A stretch of 64,000 nucleotides of DNA, taken from assembly GCA_944341075.1 (NCBI GenBank), contig CALVLV010000005.1, forward strand, positions 1 to 64,000, read 5' to 3'. This DNA comes from an uncultured Clostridia bacterium. GTDB lineage: Bacteria; Bacillota; Clostridia; Christensenellales; Borkfalkiaceae. A program made the translations under genes and the position numbers. The notes under the pieces are model-generated. The model searched no databases. It was given only the letters and a program-made list of their open reading frames with translations, and was not told the DNA's origin. Positions 54,368 through 63,161 of the stretch are shown piece after piece. Positions within the stretch are counted from its first letter, which is position 1. Each line of letters opens with the position of its first letter.

Positions 54368-55497
54368 TGATTTATTTTGACAATGCGGCGACCACCCGCC
54401 CCGAGCGGGCGGCCTTAGAGGCCGCGAACATATACCTTGAAGAGCAATTTTATAATCCTTCCGCGTTATACGCGGAAGGATATAATTTGCACCGCAAACT
54501 TGAGGGGGCGAGGCGTTCGCTCGTATCGCATATCGCCGATCCCGACGAGTTCGGCATTATAATTACGTCGTGCGGAACTGAGGCGGACAATCAGGCGATA
54601 TTCTGCGGAGGAAGGCGGGGCAATATTGTAACCACTATGGGAGAGCATGCCGCCGTATATGCCGCCGCACAAGAGGCGGGAAGAAGGGGCATTGAGGTGC
54701 GCTTTGCAAACCTGAACTCCGATGGCAGCGTAGACGTCGACCACCTTTTATCGCTCACAGACGATAAAACTTCGCTTGTTTCGGTCATGCACGTAAATAA
54801 CGAGACGGGCGCCATAAACGATATAAACTCCATTTCTGCCAGAGTCAAGGAAAAAAATCCGCGTACGCTCTTTCATTCAGACGGCGTACAGGCGTACGGC
54901 AAAATTCCGTTTACCTTAGGCAAAAATATAGATATGTATTCTGTCAGCGCGCACAAAATAGGCGGGCTAAAAGGCACGGGCGCGCTGTTAAAGCGCAAAA
55001 AACTTGTGCTTCAGCCCTTTATCTGGGGCGGCGGGCAGGAGGCAGGCTTGAGGAGCGGCACGGAAAACGTGTTCGGCATAAACGTGTTTGCCGCGGCGGC
55101 CGATATTCGTTATTCGGGCGGCGTTGAAGGCAGCTTTGACAAAGTTCGTGCCGTGCAGGCAAGGCTGTGGGAGCTTTTGGATAAAGATCTTTTTATAAGG
55201 ATCTCCCCCGAGTGCGGTTCGCCGTACATTCTCACGGTTGGGGCAAAGGGTGTGCGCGGCGAAACGATATTGCACATGTGTGACGACGAGGGGCTTGTCA
55301 TCGGCACCGGTTCAGCTTGTTCGTCTAATGCGGCAAAGCGGTATTCTCGCGTAATGCAGGCATGCGGGCTGAGGGCCGACCTTTTAGACGGCGTGCTCAG
55401 GCTGAGCTTCAACCCGCACAATACCTTACAGGAAGCCGAAGAGGCGGCAGGCATATTAAATAAGGTCGTACGCGCAGACAGCGATATGATGAAGTAA
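54367..55497 (+). CDS. cysteine desulfurase (NifS/IscS family, NifZ-like partner of ThiI)
   Basis: PLP enzyme, 376 residues, that takes sulfur from cysteine. Seen: IYFDNAATTRPERAAL at the start, TSCGTEADNQAI, HVNNETGAINDI, the PLP lysine in SVSAHKIGGLKGTGAL (about 198-213), and the sulfur-accepting cysteine in GTGSACSSNAAKRYSRV (about 313-329). It sits 4 bases ahead of thiI. In Bacillus-type genomes this pairing (nifZ-thiI) supplies sulfur for 4-thiouridine in tRNA. The start overlaps the carB-dapF stop as TAATG, so it is coupled to that gene. Confidence 0.92.
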   Translation: MIYFDNAATTRPERAALEAANIYLEEQFYNPSALYAEGYNLHRKLEGARRSLVSHIADPDEFGIIITSCGTEADNQAIFCGGRRGNIVTTMGEHAAVYAAAQEAGRRGIEVRFANLNSDGSVDVDHLLSLTDDKTSLVSVMHVNNETGAINDINSISARVKEKNPRTLFHSDGVQAYGKIPFTLGKNIDMYSVSAHKIGGLKGTGALLKRKKLVLQPFIWGGGQEAGLRSGTENVFGINVFAAAADIRYSGGVEGSFDKVRAVQARLWELLDKDLFIRISPECGSPYILTVGAKGVRGETILHMCDDEGLVIGTGSACSSNAAKRYSRVMQACGLRADLLDGVLRLSFNPHNTLQEAEEAAGILNKVVRADSDMMK

Positions 55498-55501
55498 AAT
55501 T

Positions 55502-56656
55502 ATGGAAAAAGTTGTTATAGTCCGCTATGCGGAAATTCATTTAAAGGGCAAGAACCGCGGCTATTTTGAACGCGCCCTTGCCGCCAATATGGAGAAATCG
55601 TTAAAGGGCATACGCCACGAAATAAGAAGGCGCAGCGGCAGATATCTTGTGGAAAATTTTGAGGAATCTGCGGCAGATACAATAGTAAAGCGTCTTTCAA
55701 AGGTGTTCGGCGTGCACTCGCTCAGCGTAGGGTATAAAGTTCCCTCCGATATAGACGAAATATATGCTGCCGCAAAACTTGTGTGCGACGATGGCGGCAC
55801 TTTTAAAGTGGAAACGCACCGCGCGGATAAAAAGTTTTATTTAAATTCGCCGCAGATAAGCGCACAGATAGGCGGAAGGCTGCTCGACGGCAACAAAAGT
55901 CTCAAAGTCGACGTTCATGAACCCGACTTTGTTATAAATATAGACGTGCGTGAAGACGGCACGGCGCTTATATTCAATAAATTTATAAAGTGTGCAGACG
56001 GCATGCCTGTGGGCACTGCAGGGCGCGGGTTGTTGCTTCTTTCCGGCGGTATAGACAGCCCCGTTGCCGGACATATGATAGCTAAGCGCGGCATGAAGAT
56101 AGATTGCCTGCACTTCCACAGCTACCCGTACACCAATATGCAGGCAAGGCAGAAGGTTTTAGACCTTGCCGAAATACTTTCGCAGTATACGTGCGGCATT
56201 AAGGTCACTATAATTTCTGTAAAGCACATTCAGGAAGAGATACACAAAAACTGTAACGGCGCCTATATGGTTACGCTTTTGCGCCGCTTTATGATGCGCA
56301 TTGCCGAAAGGCTGGCCTTAAGCGACGGCGACCAGTGCATAATAACGGGTGAAAGCCTGGGGCAGGTTGCCAGCCAGACGATAGAGGGCATGACTTCTTC
56401 CAACAGTGTCGTGGAAAAACTGCCCGTTCTGCGCCCGCTGTGCGGCTTTGACAAGAACGAGATAATCGAGCGCAGCCGCGATATAGGCACTTACGATATA
56501 TCAATAAGGCCGTACGAGGACTGCTGCACTGTATTTTTGCCTGACTACCCGATAATCAAGCCAAAACTTGCCGACGTGCTTGCCGAGGAGAGCAAACTCG
56601 ATGTGGAGGGGCTTATAAAAGAGGCCTTTGCATCAATTGAAGTTAAGGAGTTCTGA
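55502..56656 (+). CDS. thiI: tRNA 4-thiouridine synthase ThiI
   Basis: tRNA sulfurtransferase, 384 residues. An N-terminal ferredoxin-like segment (VRYAEIHLKGKNRGYFERAL) and a THUMP domain (about 60-165) are followed by a PP-loop ATPase with LLLLSGGIDSPVAGHMIAKRG (about 178-198). GESLGQVASQTIEGM and RPLCGFDKNEII are family blocks. There is no C-terminal rhodanese domain, as in Bacillus ThiI, so the persulfide would come directly from the neighbouring desulfurase. The likely product is s4U8 in tRNA. Confidence 0.95.
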   Translation: MEKVVIVRYAEIHLKGKNRGYFERALAANMEKSLKGIRHEIRRRSGRYLVENFEESAADTIVKRLSKVFGVHSLSVGYKVPSDIDEIYAAAKLVCDDGGTFKVETHRADKKFYLNSPQISAQIGGRLLDGNKSLKVDVHEPDFVINIDVREDGTALIFNKFIKCADGMPVGTAGRGLLLLSGGIDSPVAGHMIAKRGMKIDCLHFHSYPYTNMQARQKVLDLAEILSQYTCGIKVTIISVKHIQEEIHKNCNGAYMVTLLRRFMMRIAERLALSDGDQCIITGESLGQVASQTIEGMTSSNSVVEKLPVLRPLCGFDKNEIIERSRDIGTYDISIRPYEDCCTVFLPDYPIIKPKLADVLAEESKLDVEGLIKEAFASIEVKEF

Positions 56657-56786
56657 TTTTGGCTGATTATGCAGGCGATTATCGGCACTAAATTAATTTC
56701 TTGATTTATTTGAATTGTTTCACGGTATAAAATGCTGTGGCGCATAACTTTTTTGTGTAAACTGCAATGTTTCACGTAGAACGTTT

Positions 56787-56822
56787 AAGAGAGAGCGGTG
56801 ATTATCCGCTCTCTCTTTTTTG
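56787..56822. terminator. terminator between convergent thiI and PBP genes
   Basis: A 12-bp stem centred on AGAGAGCGG/CCGCTCTCT with a seven-base loop, followed by TTTTTTG on the plus strand. Confidence 0.85.
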
Positions 56823-56866
56823 TAAACAAAAGTAATTGTAAAGTTAAAAATAATTATTTCACCTCG

Positions 56867-59095
56867 TCACTCCATAGTCCAGTCGCGCGTAGTGATGTCG
56901 GGTAAATTCTGCTGGGGCGATTTTCCTGTGTCTGTTTTGGGGATGTAAACAGAGGGGAGAGTGACAGGCGTACCGTAAAATTTTTTATTTTCGGCCTCAA
57001 AGTATGGCATTACAATATAGGTGTTTTCTCCCGCGGGCGGGGTATCTGTTATAACTTCCTGCCACTCGCCGTCGTAAATTGTCTTTTCATCTTTGTTGTT
57101 CCGTCTTTTTATAATATATGCATAGTACTTTGTTTGACATAATTTAATCAAAATGTCATTGTTTTGCCTTTCTATCGTCGGTTTTTGTATTACAGGTTGG
57201 CTGAATCGTGTGGAGACATCTGTCGGGATATCGTTTTCCAATACGCGTATAACTTTTTTGTTCAGTTTGGGCGATGCTTCATCTGCAAGGATTATGCGGT
57301 TATTTTTGTTGTATTCCTCGGCGTCTATTTCTATCGGCATTGTACCGCTCGTACAGTCAAGTGCGGGGGGTCTGTCTGCTGAATATAATTGATCTAACAT
57401 GCCCTTCACTATATTGCAGCACATTCCGCCGTTAACGGGAACGGGGGTACTGTTATTTGAACCGAGCCATACGCCGATGCAGTCGGTCGAGGTGTAGGCT
57501 ATGCAGTAGGCGTCTGTATTGCCGCTTTTATTGCCGCATGTTCCCGTTTTGGCGGCAACGCTGTAGTTGCGCACGCCGATTTTTTTTGCCGTGCCTTCGC
57601 TGACGCTCTTTTGCAGCATTCCGTTCATCAGGGAGGCTGTTCCGCGTGAGAATACAGGTATTTTTTGCGGCCTGTGTCTGTAGACTATCTCGCCGCCGCC
57701 AAGGCGCACTTCCTTTATAAAGGCCGTACTTGTATAGCTTCCGCCGTTTGCAAAGGCGCGGTATTTTTCGCAGAGAGCTTCAAGTGTCAGCCCGTGTTTC
57801 ATTCCGCCGAGCGCAAGCGACAGGTTACATTCGTCCTTGTCAAGGTCGATACCCATTCTTCCTGCGTATTTTTCGGCTTTGCCCAAAGTAAGGGTATTCA
57901 GCGTTTTAACTGCGGGGATGTTGTAGCTCTTAGCAAGCGCCTCTTCCGCAGATACGTAACCGTGATATTTTTTATCGTAATTTTCAGGCGAGTATCCGCT
58001 GTAATTTACCTTTTCGTCGAGTATTTTTGTTGCGGGGCGTATGAGTTTTTCTTCGATCGCGGGCGCGTATACAAACAACGGCTTGATAGTAGACCCGGGC
58101 TGTCTTTCGGCCCCGCCCGTGTCTGAGCGGTATGCCTTTACGCCGCCGTCCTGCCCTGTTATTATTGCCGCAAAATTGCTGTCCTCTGAAAGGTATGCGT
58201 CAAGTTCATTCTGCAGATTGCCGTCAAGATAGGTTATCACCTTCCCGCCGAAGGGCAGTCCGTAAAAATCCAGGCCGAGGTCTTCCAGCTCGTCGAACAC
58301 GGCGTTCAGGTACAGGCCCGTTCCGTCAGATTGCCTCTGTTGCGACGTCTCTATCGGCTTATTGCACGTTGCCGCATACGTTTTTTCGTCGATAAAGCCA
58401 CACTCAAGCATGCTTTTCAATACGATATTGCGCCGTTTTGTGCATTTATCGTGGTTTCTGTACGGGGAATAGTTGTTGGGCGACGTTAAAAGTCCTGCAA
58501 GCGCTGCGCTCTGCGAAAGGTCTAGCCTGTCGGCCGTGGTGGCAAAATAATATTCCGCCGCGCTCTCAAGCCCGTAGCAGTTGTGCCCGAAATAAATTGT
58601 GTTCAGGTACATTTCAAGTATTTGATCCTTTGAATACCGTCTTTCAAGCTGTTTTGTAAGTTTTATTTCCTTCAGTTTTCTGTCTATGGTCTTGTCGCCT
58701 GAAAGATGTGTGTTTTTTATCAGCTGTTGGCTTATTGTAGAGGCGCCCTGGCTGAACGAACGTGAGAGAATGTTTTTGCCTAAAGCTTTTAACATGCGGC
58801 CGTAGTTCAGACCGTGGTGGCTGTAAAACTTTCTGTCCTCAGAGGCGATAAACGCCTTTACTGTCAGCGGGTCAAGCTTTTCTGTCTGCACGCTCCTGCG
58901 CCTGGCGCTGAGCGAGGCGTTAGTTATTTCGTTGCCGTTTTTATCGCATACCGTGATGCTTCGGCTGTAATCGGTCAGTTTGCCTGCGTCAAGTTTTGCG
59001 TCTTTTGTAACTACCGCAAATGCTGCGGCAAGCGCCGCCATGGTCACGGCAAACAGCGCGCCGAGTATCAGCAGCACTTTAAATACTTTCTTCAT
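56867..59095 (-). CDS. class A penicillin-binding protein (bifunctional)
   Basis: Bitopic peptidoglycan synthase, 742 residues. An N-terminal helix (about 7-28) precedes a glycosyltransferase (GT51) domain with EDRKFYSHHGLNYG (about 86-99) and GASTISQQLIKNTHLS (about 118-133). The transpeptidase domain has the catalytic serine in QPGSTIKPL (SxxK), the SxN as SYN in AKSYNIPAV, and KTG in AAKTGTCGN. A C-terminal beta-rich tail of about 120 residues follows. It is PBP1a/PonA-like. No ribosome site is visible before the ATG at 59093-59095. It is divergent from miaB and convergent with thiI. Confidence 0.93.
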   Translation of the reverse strand: MKKVFKVLLILGALFAVTMAALAAAFAVVTKDAKLDAGKLTDYSRSITVCDKNGNEITNASLSARRRSVQTEKLDPLTVKAFIASEDRKFYSHHGLNYGRMLKALGKNILSRSFSQGASTISQQLIKNTHLSGDKTIDRKLKEIKLTKQLERRYSKDQILEMYLNTIYFGHNCYGLESAAEYYFATTADRLDLSQSAALAGLLTSPNNYSPYRNHDKCTKRRNIVLKSMLECGFIDEKTYAATCNKPIETSQQRQSDGTGLYLNAVFDELEDLGLDFYGLPFGGKVITYLDGNLQNELDAYLSEDSNFAAIITGQDGGVKAYRSDTGGAERQPGSTIKPLFVYAPAIEEKLIRPATKILDEKVNYSGYSPENYDKKYHGYVSAEEALAKSYNIPAVKTLNTLTLGKAEKYAGRMGIDLDKDECNLSLALGGMKHGLTLEALCEKYRAFANGGSYTSTAFIKEVRLGGGEIVYRHRPQKIPVFSRGTASLMNGMLQKSVSEGTAKKIGVRNYSVAAKTGTCGNKSGNTDAYCIAYTSTDCIGVWLGSNNSTPVPVNGGMCCNIVKGMLDQLYSADRPPALDCTSGTMPIEIDAEEYNKNNRIILADEASPKLNKKVIRVLENDIPTDVSTRFSQPVIQKPTIERQNNDILIKLCQTKYYAYIIKRRNNKDEKTIYDGEWQEVITDTPPAGENTYIVMPYFEAENKKFYGTPVTLPSVYIPKTDTGKSPQQNLPDITTRDWTME

Positions 59096-59138
59096 CTAAA
59101 TTAGTATTCATAAATTGCGTAATTTGTTGCAAATTCAT

Positions 59139-59167
59139 TTGAAAAAAATTGCTGAAAATTATATAAT
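59139..59167 (+). promoter_or_regulatory. miaB promoter leaving almost no leader
   Basis: TTGAAA (59139-59144), a 17-base spacer and TATAAT (59162-59167). The expected start site (about 59174-59176) lies only two to four bases before the miaB ATG. Confidence 0.7.
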
Positions 59168-59177
59168 TGTATGTATA

Positions 59178-60500
59178 ATGGAAAATGCAAATAAATTTTA
59201 TCACATAGTCACATACGGATGCCAGATGAACGTGCACGATTCCGAAAGGATAGCGGGCATGCTCTCAGAGCTCGGCTACACGTCCTGCGACAGTATGGAA
59301 CAGGCGGACATCGTTGTGTTCAATACCTGCTGCATAAGGGAAAATGCAGAAAATCACGCCTACGGCAATATAGGCATGCTTAAAAAACTCAAGGCGGCGA
59401 ACAGGAATATGATAATCGCCGTGGGCGGCTGCATGCCGCAACAGATAGGTAAGGCAGACATTCTGCACAAAAAATTCCCCTATGTAGACATAATCTTCGG
59501 CACGCACAATCTGGGCAAACTCAAAGATTTCATAGTTGAAAAGCGGTCGCGCAAAAAGGCCGTTATAGAGATACAGGAGAAGGAGGGCGAGGTGACGGAA
59601 GACGACCGCCCTTTACGCACCAGCTACCCCAATGCGTGGATAAATATAACCTACGGCTGCAACAACTTCTGCAGTTACTGCATAGTGCCCTACGTGCGCG
59701 GCAGGGAGCGGAGCAGACGCTCGGAAAACGTCATCGAAGAGGCGCGTTCGCTCATAAAAGATGGGTATAAAGAGCTCACCCTTTTGGGGCAGAACGTCAA
59801 CTCGTACGCAAACGGCACAGACGACATACGCTTTCCCGAACTTCTTGAAAAGATAGCAGCTATAGACGGAAAGTTCAGGCTGCGCTTTATGACCAGTCAT
59901 CCCAAGGACTTTTCTGAAGAGCTTGCGCGCGCCATTGCGTCCAGCCAAAAGATATGCAACTGCGTGCATCTGCCCGTACAGAGCGGATCTGACAGCATAC
60001 TACGGGCTATGAACAGAAAGTATACCTCCGCCGACTACCTCAAAAAGATTGAGGTGCTTAAGAAGTATGTTCCCGACTGCGCCGTCACCACCGACCTCAT
60101 CGTCGGGTTCCCGGGTGAGACCGACGAAGATTTCAAAGATACTTTAAGGCTTGTAAAAGAGGTGGGGTTTTCCTCTGCGTTTACGTTCGTCTACTCAAAA
60201 AGGGAGGGAACGGTTGCCGCAGGCATGCCCGACCAGGTGCCCGAAGATGTGTGCAAACAGCGCATAATGGAGCTTGTCGAACTTGTAAATTCGCTAACGC
60301 GCGAACACAGCGCAAAGTACGTGGGCAAGACTTGCGAAATACTTTGCGAAGGCTTCGATGAAAAGCGTGGACTGTTCCTCGGCAGGGACGAATACGGCAG
60401 AATGGGATACTTTGCAAGCGATAAGAATGTGATCGGCGAGTTTGTTGAACTTGCCGTGAAAGAAGCGAACGGCGTTTCGCTTATGGGAGAGCTTGTCTGA
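59178..60500 (+). CDS. miaB: tRNA-2-methylthio-N6-dimethylallyladenosine synthase MiaB
   Basis: Radical SAM methylthiotransferase, 440 residues, that modifies A37 of tRNAs. The UPF0004 domain has YGCQMNVHDSERI, NTCCIRENAENHAYGN and VGGCMPQQ. The radical SAM cluster is CNNFCSYC in ITYGCNNFCSYCIVPYVRG (about 152-170), and a TRAM domain ends the protein. ATG at 59178 fits the MiaB N-terminus (FYHIVTYGCQMN); in-frame starts further upstream would lie before or inside the promoter. No ribosome site is seen. It precedes mutS and mutL, a common order in Clostridia. Confidence 0.95.
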   Translation: MENANKFYHIVTYGCQMNVHDSERIAGMLSELGYTSCDSMEQADIVVFNTCCIRENAENHAYGNIGMLKKLKAANRNMIIAVGGCMPQQIGKADILHKKFPYVDIIFGTHNLGKLKDFIVEKRSRKKAVIEIQEKEGEVTEDDRPLRTSYPNAWINITYGCNNFCSYCIVPYVRGRERSRRSENVIEEARSLIKDGYKELTLLGQNVNSYANGTDDIRFPELLEKIAAIDGKFRLRFMTSHPKDFSEELARAIASSQKICNCVHLPVQSGSDSILRAMNRKYTSADYLKKIEVLKKYVPDCAVTTDLIVGFPGETDEDFKDTLRLVKEVGFSSAFTFVYSKREGTVAAGMPDQVPEDVCKQRIMELVELVNSLTREHSAKYVGKTCEILCEGFDEKRGLFLGRDEYGRMGYFASDKNVIGEFVELAVKEANGVSLMGELV

Positions 60501-60584
60501 CCTGCCCTGTGCGGTCTTTAACGACCGGCAAATTTGTGCGCGTACAGCGGTGATCAGATGGGTAATTTTTGATTGGGATAACAT

Positions 60585-63161
60585 ATGGCACTTTCACCGA
60601 TGATGAGTCATTACCTTTCCGTAAAGGAAAAGTATAAAGACTGCATAGTATTTTACAGATTGGGTGACTTTTACGAGATGTTTTTTGAAGATGCCGAAAA
60701 GGCCTCTAAGCTTCTCGACCTCACCCTCACGGGCCGCGACTGCGGCCTTGACAAACGCGCCCCTATGTGCGGCGTTCCCTATCACGCGGCAGACGCCTAT
60801 ATTGCCAAGCTTGTTGAACTTGGCGAAAAGGTGGCTATCTGCGAACAGCTTGAAGATCCCTCTCAGGCCAAGGGGATAGTCGCCCGCGGCGTGATAAGGG
60901 TGGTGACGGCAGGTACCGTTACCGACGAAAAACATCTCGACGAAAAGTCTGCAAGCTATGCGTGCAGTGCCTGCCTTGCAGAAGGCAGAGCCGCGCTTGC
61001 ATGGGCCGATATAACCACGGGTGAATTCTGTGCGGCGGAATATTCAGGCGAAAATGCTGCGGCTCAGGTGGTAGGGCAGATGATAAAACTATCCGTCAAG
61101 GAAGTTATCTGCAACGATGAATTTTTAATGGCCACCCGCAACATGCCCGAAGTGACGCGCGGCGGATTGCCTAAGTTCTCTTCATACCCCGAATGGGCAT
61201 ACGGGTTGCAGGCCGCCGAACGCGCGCTGTGCGAACAGTTTGCTGCAAAGTCGCTGGCAGCCTATTCGGTGAGCGGGCACGACTGTGCGATCTGCGCGGC
61301 GGGAGCGCTTGTTGAATACCTCAAGGAGACGCAGAAGCATGCGCTCAGGAACATAGACGGCATAAAATATATCGCATCAGACAGCTACATGCGCCTTGAC
61401 AACACCGCTATACGCAACCTTGAGCTTGTAAAAACGCTTGCCGAGGGCAAAAAATACGGCTCGCTATTATGGCTTTTGGACAAGACGCGTACCAGCATGG
61501 GCGCGCGCCTTCTGCAGAGTTATATACTATCGCCGCTGGCCTCTGCAGATGTCATAAATTACAGGCTTGACGGCGTTGACGAGTTTTTCGGCGCACCTGT
61601 AGTAATGCTTTCGGTAGCCGAACTTTTATCTGAAGTAAGAGACGTTGAAAGGCTTGCGGGCAAGATCTCCAACGACAATATCATGCCGCGCGACTGCCTT
61701 GCGCTGGCGCGCTCGCTCTCCGTAATACCCAACATAAAATTCCAGCTTTCAGGTTTTACTTCGGCGGCGGTAAAAGACATTGCAGACGGGCTTATAGACT
61801 TGAGCGGCGTGGCCGAGCTTATAGACAGCGCCATAGAGGACGAAAAAACGCCCGCCCAGCTGAAGGACGGAGGCTATATAAAGGCGGGCTACAATAAACA
61901 GCTGGATGAACTGCGCAATATAAAGGATCACGGCAAGGATATAATTTTAAAGATAGAATCGCGCGAGCGCGACGAAACGGGCATCCGTACTCTGCGCATC
62001 AATTATAACCGCGTTTTCGGCTATTACATAGAAGTCTCCAAGTCGTTCAAAGACAAGGTGCCCATTCATTACCAGCGCAGGCAGACGCTTGCCAATTCAG
62101 AGAGGTACACAACCGACGAGCTCAAGGAGATAGAGGAAAAGATACTTTCAAGCGAGGATATGGCGCTCAGGCTCGAGGCTGAAATCTACACCCATATCAA
62201 AGAACTGCTTGCAGCAAACATAAATAACCTTAAAACACTGTCGGCGGCAATTGCCCGCCTGGATGTGCTCATCTCGTTTGCTCAGGTGGCAAAGAGCAAC
62301 CGCTACAGCCGCCCCAAAATATTACCGCCTTCGGGGGCGCTCACAATAAAAGAGGGCAGGCACCCTGTGGTGGAGGTCATCTCAAAGGAGCGCTTTGTTG
62401 CCAACGATACCCTTTTGGACGAGGGCGAAAATCGCACGATGATAATAACAGGCCCAAACATGGCTGGCAAGAGCACTTACATGAGGCAGACGGCGCTTAT
62501 AACAATAATGGCGCACATAGGCAGCTTTGTGCCCGCAAAGTCGGCGGAAATACCGGTAACCGACAGGATCTTTACCCGTGTGGGCGCAAGCGACAACCTC
62601 ATTTACGACCAGAGCACCTTCATGGTGGAGATGATAGAGGTCGCCTCGATCCTGCAGAATGCTACAAAGAACAGCCTGCTCATTCTTGACGAGGTGGGCA
62701 GGGGCACGAGCACGTACGACGGCCTGAGCATTGCGTGGGCGGTAATAGAGAACCTTACGCAGAAGATAGGCGCAAAGACGATGTTTGCCACCCATTACCA
62801 CGAGCTTACAGAGCTTGAAAACAGGATGGAGGGCGTCAAGAATTATAAGATAGCCGTAAAAGAAATAAACGGCAGCATTGTGTTCCTGCGCAAAATAATA
62901 CGCGGCGGCGCCAACCGTAGCTTCGGCATAGAGGTGGCTTCCCTCGCCGGCGTTCCCAAAGAAGTGACCGACAGGGCAAAGCAGATACTTAAGGCCGTTG
63001 AAAAGAAGGAGGGTGTTGCCATAAAATACATAGAAGAGGGCGACGGCGAACAGCCGGAGCCTTCGGAAGTAGAGCGCATCCTGCGCGAAACCGACATAAA
63101 CACGCTCTCGCCAATGCAGGCATTTTTAATACTTTCAGATCTTGTGGAAAAGGTCAGATAA
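60585..63161 (+). CDS. mutS: DNA mismatch repair protein MutS
   Basis: Mismatch recognition ATPase, 858 residues. Domain I contains the mismatch-reading Phe-x-Glu in YRLGDFYEMFFEDA (about 24-37). The ATPase has Walker A GPNMAGKST (623-631), Walker B SLLILDEVGRGTSTYDG and ATHYHELTELE. The C-terminus carries the helix-turn-helix dimer region and ends SPMQAFLILSDLVEKVR. The length is that of MutS1. The ribosome site is weak (GGGAT). The stop is immediately followed by the mutL start. Confidence 0.97.
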   Translation: MALSPMMSHYLSVKEKYKDCIVFYRLGDFYEMFFEDAEKASKLLDLTLTGRDCGLDKRAPMCGVPYHAADAYIAKLVELGEKVAICEQLEDPSQAKGIVARGVIRVVTAGTVTDEKHLDEKSASYACSACLAEGRAALAWADITTGEFCAAEYSGENAAAQVVGQMIKLSVKEVICNDEFLMATRNMPEVTRGGLPKFSSYPEWAYGLQAAERALCEQFAAKSLAAYSVSGHDCAICAAGALVEYLKETQKHALRNIDGIKYIASDSYMRLDNTAIRNLELVKTLAEGKKYGSLLWLLDKTRTSMGARLLQSYILSPLASADVINYRLDGVDEFFGAPVVMLSVAELLSEVRDVERLAGKISNDNIMPRDCLALARSLSVIPNIKFQLSGFTSAAVKDIADGLIDLSGVAELIDSAIEDEKTPAQLKDGGYIKAGYNKQLDELRNIKDHGKDIILKIESRERDETGIRTLRINYNRVFGYYIEVSKSFKDKVPIHYQRRQTLANSERYTTDELKEIEEKILSSEDMALRLEAEIYTHIKELLAANINNLKTLSAAIARLDVLISFAQVAKSNRYSRPKILPPSGALTIKEGRHPVVEVISKERFVANDTLLDEGENRTMIITGPNMAGKSTYMRQTALITIMAHIGSFVPAKSAEIPVTDRIFTRVGASDNLIYDQSTFMVEMIEVASILQNATKNSLLILDEVGRGTSTYDGLSIAWAVIENLTQKIGAKTMFATHYHELTELENRMEGVKNYKIAVKEINGSIVFLRKIIRGGANRSFGIEVASLAGVPKEVTDRAKQILKAVEKKEGVAIKYIEEGDGEQPEPSEVERILRETDINTLSPMQAFLILSDLVEKVR

